Shown here one piece after another: positions 62,770-64,000 of a stretch of 64,000 bases of DNA (positions are counted from its first letter, which is position 1; the number at the start of each line of letters is the position of its first letter). The notes beneath the pieces were generated by a model. The model was not told the origin of the DNA. It did not search any database and was given only the letters and a program-made list of their open reading frames with translations. This stretch comes from Aquirufa aurantiipilula (GTDB taxonomy: Bacteria; Bacteroidota; Bacteroidia; Cytophagales; Spirosomataceae): the NCBI RefSeq assembly GCF_019923745.1, contig NZ_JAANOG010000008.1, forward strand, positions 1 through 64,000, read 5' to 3'. The position numbers and the translations under genes were made by a program.

Positions 62770-64000
62770 ATGAAAAATGTAATCTTGATTTTGGGAGTAT
62801 TTTTTGGCTCCATTGTTTCCGTTATAGCTCAAAAAAATATTACAGCAGCATCGGATGCCAATGCACCTTTGCATGCCCTTCAGCCTGATTATCCGACTCC
62901 CTATGTGGTTCCTAATGAGACCCAAATCAAAGCTACAATAGACAAGGTTTATACTTATTTAGAAAAAGCGACTCCCGCCAATTTGATTCATAAAGCTTCT
63001 GGAGAGGCCTGGAATCCGTATCAAATCTATTCGGATCAGTTGGTGTTTGCCAAAGGAGATTTTCGACCTGTTTCTTATGAGTTTGGAGTAACCTACAGTG
63101 GCATGTTAGCATTAGAAAAAGTCAGTGGAGATGCCAAATACAAAGAGTATGTCTTTAAGCGATTGAAATTCATATTAGAGACTTTGCCTAAAGCCTATCA
63201 ATACACCCAGCAAAATCCTACTAAAACCCATGTGTTAAGTGGTTTAATCAACCCCAAAGCATTGGATGATATTGGAGCAATGTCCATGGCTTTTTTAAAA
63301 GCAAAACGCGCTGGATTTGATGGAGATGATTCCTTGATTACTCAAAAGGCATTGAACTTTATCATGAAGGAGGAACATCGTTTACCTGATAAGACTTTAG
63401 CCCGTATGCGTCCCTTACCTAATACCATTTGGTTGGATGATTTATATATGGCCATTCCTGCACTTCTTCAACTTGGAAAGGATTCTGTCAATGTCAATTG
63501 TTTTAATGAGGCGGCATTTCAATTTGAATCGTATCAAAAAAGAATGTTTAATCCTAGCCTAGGCATGTTTATGCATGGCTATTTAGAAGGTTCTGAAGAG
63601 CATCCAGAATTTCATTGGGCTAGAGCTAATGGTTGGGCATTGTTAACCAATGCGGAATTATTAGAGCATTTGCCAGCTAATCATCCTGCTCGTCCAGCAT
63701 TGTTAATTCAATTGAAAAAACATTTGAAGGGACTACTGGCACATCAAGATGGAACAGGTTTTTGGCATCAACTAATTGATCGAAATGATTCCTATTTGGA
63801 AACTTCAGCAACAGCTATTTATACCTATGTGATAGCGAAAGGTGTAAACCAAGGTTGGTTAGATCCAAGAACTTATGGTCCTGCGGCTATTTTGGGTTGG
63901 CAAGCTGTTGCATCTAAAGTTAATGCACAAGGTCAAGTCGACGGAACATGTGTAGGTACTGGCCTTGCTTGGGATCCTGCCTTTTATTTCAATAGACCTA
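62770..64000 (+). CDS. GH88/GH105 unsaturated glucuronyl/rhamnogalacturonyl hydrolase (3' end outside the window)
   Basis: The frame runs open to the window edge, so the protein is truncated at 410 visible residues. Signal peptide from the ATG at 62770 (VILILGVFFGSIVSVIAQ); an ATG six codons earlier is also possible. Family features: IWLDDLYMAIPALLQLG, FHWARANGWALLTN, GFWHQLIDRNDSYLETSATAIYTY and GPAAILGWQAVASKVNAQGQVDGTCVGTG. These enzymes remove unsaturated uronic acid from lyase products of pectin or glycosaminoglycans in the periplasm. Confidence 0.85.
   Translation, partial: MKNVILILGVFFGSIVSVIAQKNITAASDANAPLHALQPDYPTPYVVPNETQIKATIDKVYTYLEKATPANLIHKASGEAWNPYQIYSDQLVFAKGDFRPVSYEFGVTYSGMLALEKVSGDAKYKEYVFKRLKFILETLPKAYQYTQQNPTKTHVLSGLINPKALDDIGAMSMAFLKAKRAGFDGDDSLITQKALNFIMKEEHRLPDKTLARMRPLPNTIWLDDLYMAIPALLQLGKDSVNVNCFNEAAFQFESYQKRMFNPSLGMFMHGYLEGSEEHPEFHWARANGWALLTNAELLEHLPANHPARPALLIQLKKHLKGLLAHQDGTGFWHQLIDRNDSYLETSATAIYTYVIAKGVNQGWLDPRTYGPAAILGWQAVASKVNAQGQVDGTCVGTGLAWDPAFYFNRP

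Noticed and set aside
1-64000. CRISPR array, tRNA or rRNA genes
   Set aside because: No regularly spaced repeats and no cloverleaf or rRNA-like segments were found in the intergenic gaps.

Overview
The window is AT-rich bacterial DNA from a member of the Bacteroidota, most likely the Cytophagales. The case rests on two tandem SusC/SusD pairs, many secreted proteins with CarboxypepD_reg-like TonB-dependent receptors, a beta-carotene ketolase, amylosucrase, a SusD-type lipobox signature, short or absent Shine-Dalgarno sequences and several TAnnTTTG (-7) promoter boxes. Genus-level placement (for example an Aquirufa-like freshwater bacterium) is only a guess. I see no rRNA, tRNA or CRISPR array. 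54 genes or gene remnants are listed, including a 50-residue peptide gene (17110-17262) and a 3'-truncated glycoside hydrolase at the right edge.

Layout. 1-10068: housekeeping and membrane genes (frr, pyrH, crtW, a GH43 enzyme, a DUF2851 gene broken by an in-frame stop, an EamA transporter, dusB, a CPBP protease, cdsA). 10071-17262 (minus strand): a compact seven-gene operon that looks like a thiazole/oxazole-modified microcin (TOMM, linear azol(in)e peptide) biosynthesis cluster. Its order is Cys/Thr-rich precursor peptide, strong hairpin, E1-like leader-binding protein, YcaO cyclodehydratase with a C-terminal PxPxP, TPR protein, SagB-type azoline dehydrogenase, M50 membrane metalloprotease, TonB-dependent receptor. 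The junctions from E1 onward are 2-15 bases or overlapping. 17461-33691: pgeF, a GMC oxidoreductase with its small subunit, mutS, nadK, a haloperoxidase-like protein, a truncated haemoglobin, a GHMP sugar kinase with a nucleotidyltransferase, and a GntP permease. 33898-43345: two SusC/SusD uptake systems, each followed by a strong terminator. 43456-44800: a decayed patch with a nucleotidyltransferase gene ending early at an in-frame stop, its small partner, and a multiply frameshifted tyrosine recombinase. 44870-64000: peptidases, a Gfo/Idh/MocA dehydrogenase and sugar isomerase pair, a sucrose operon (SLC45-type symporter, fructokinase, amylosucrase), an SDR, an intradiol dioxygenase-like lipoprotein, a lipid kinase, an arsenate-reductase-like phosphatase preceded by a palindrome, a large sugar dehydrogenase-cytochrome c fusion, and the start of a GH88/GH105 hydrolase.

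The TOMM operon is the most interesting part. The precursor core has ten consecutive cyclisable residues (STCTCTCTCC). The operon carries an outer-membrane receptor and a membrane protease but no recognisable ABC exporter, which suggests a product that may be taken up or sensed through TonB. That role is inference. All functional calls come from reading motifs by eye; no database search was run.
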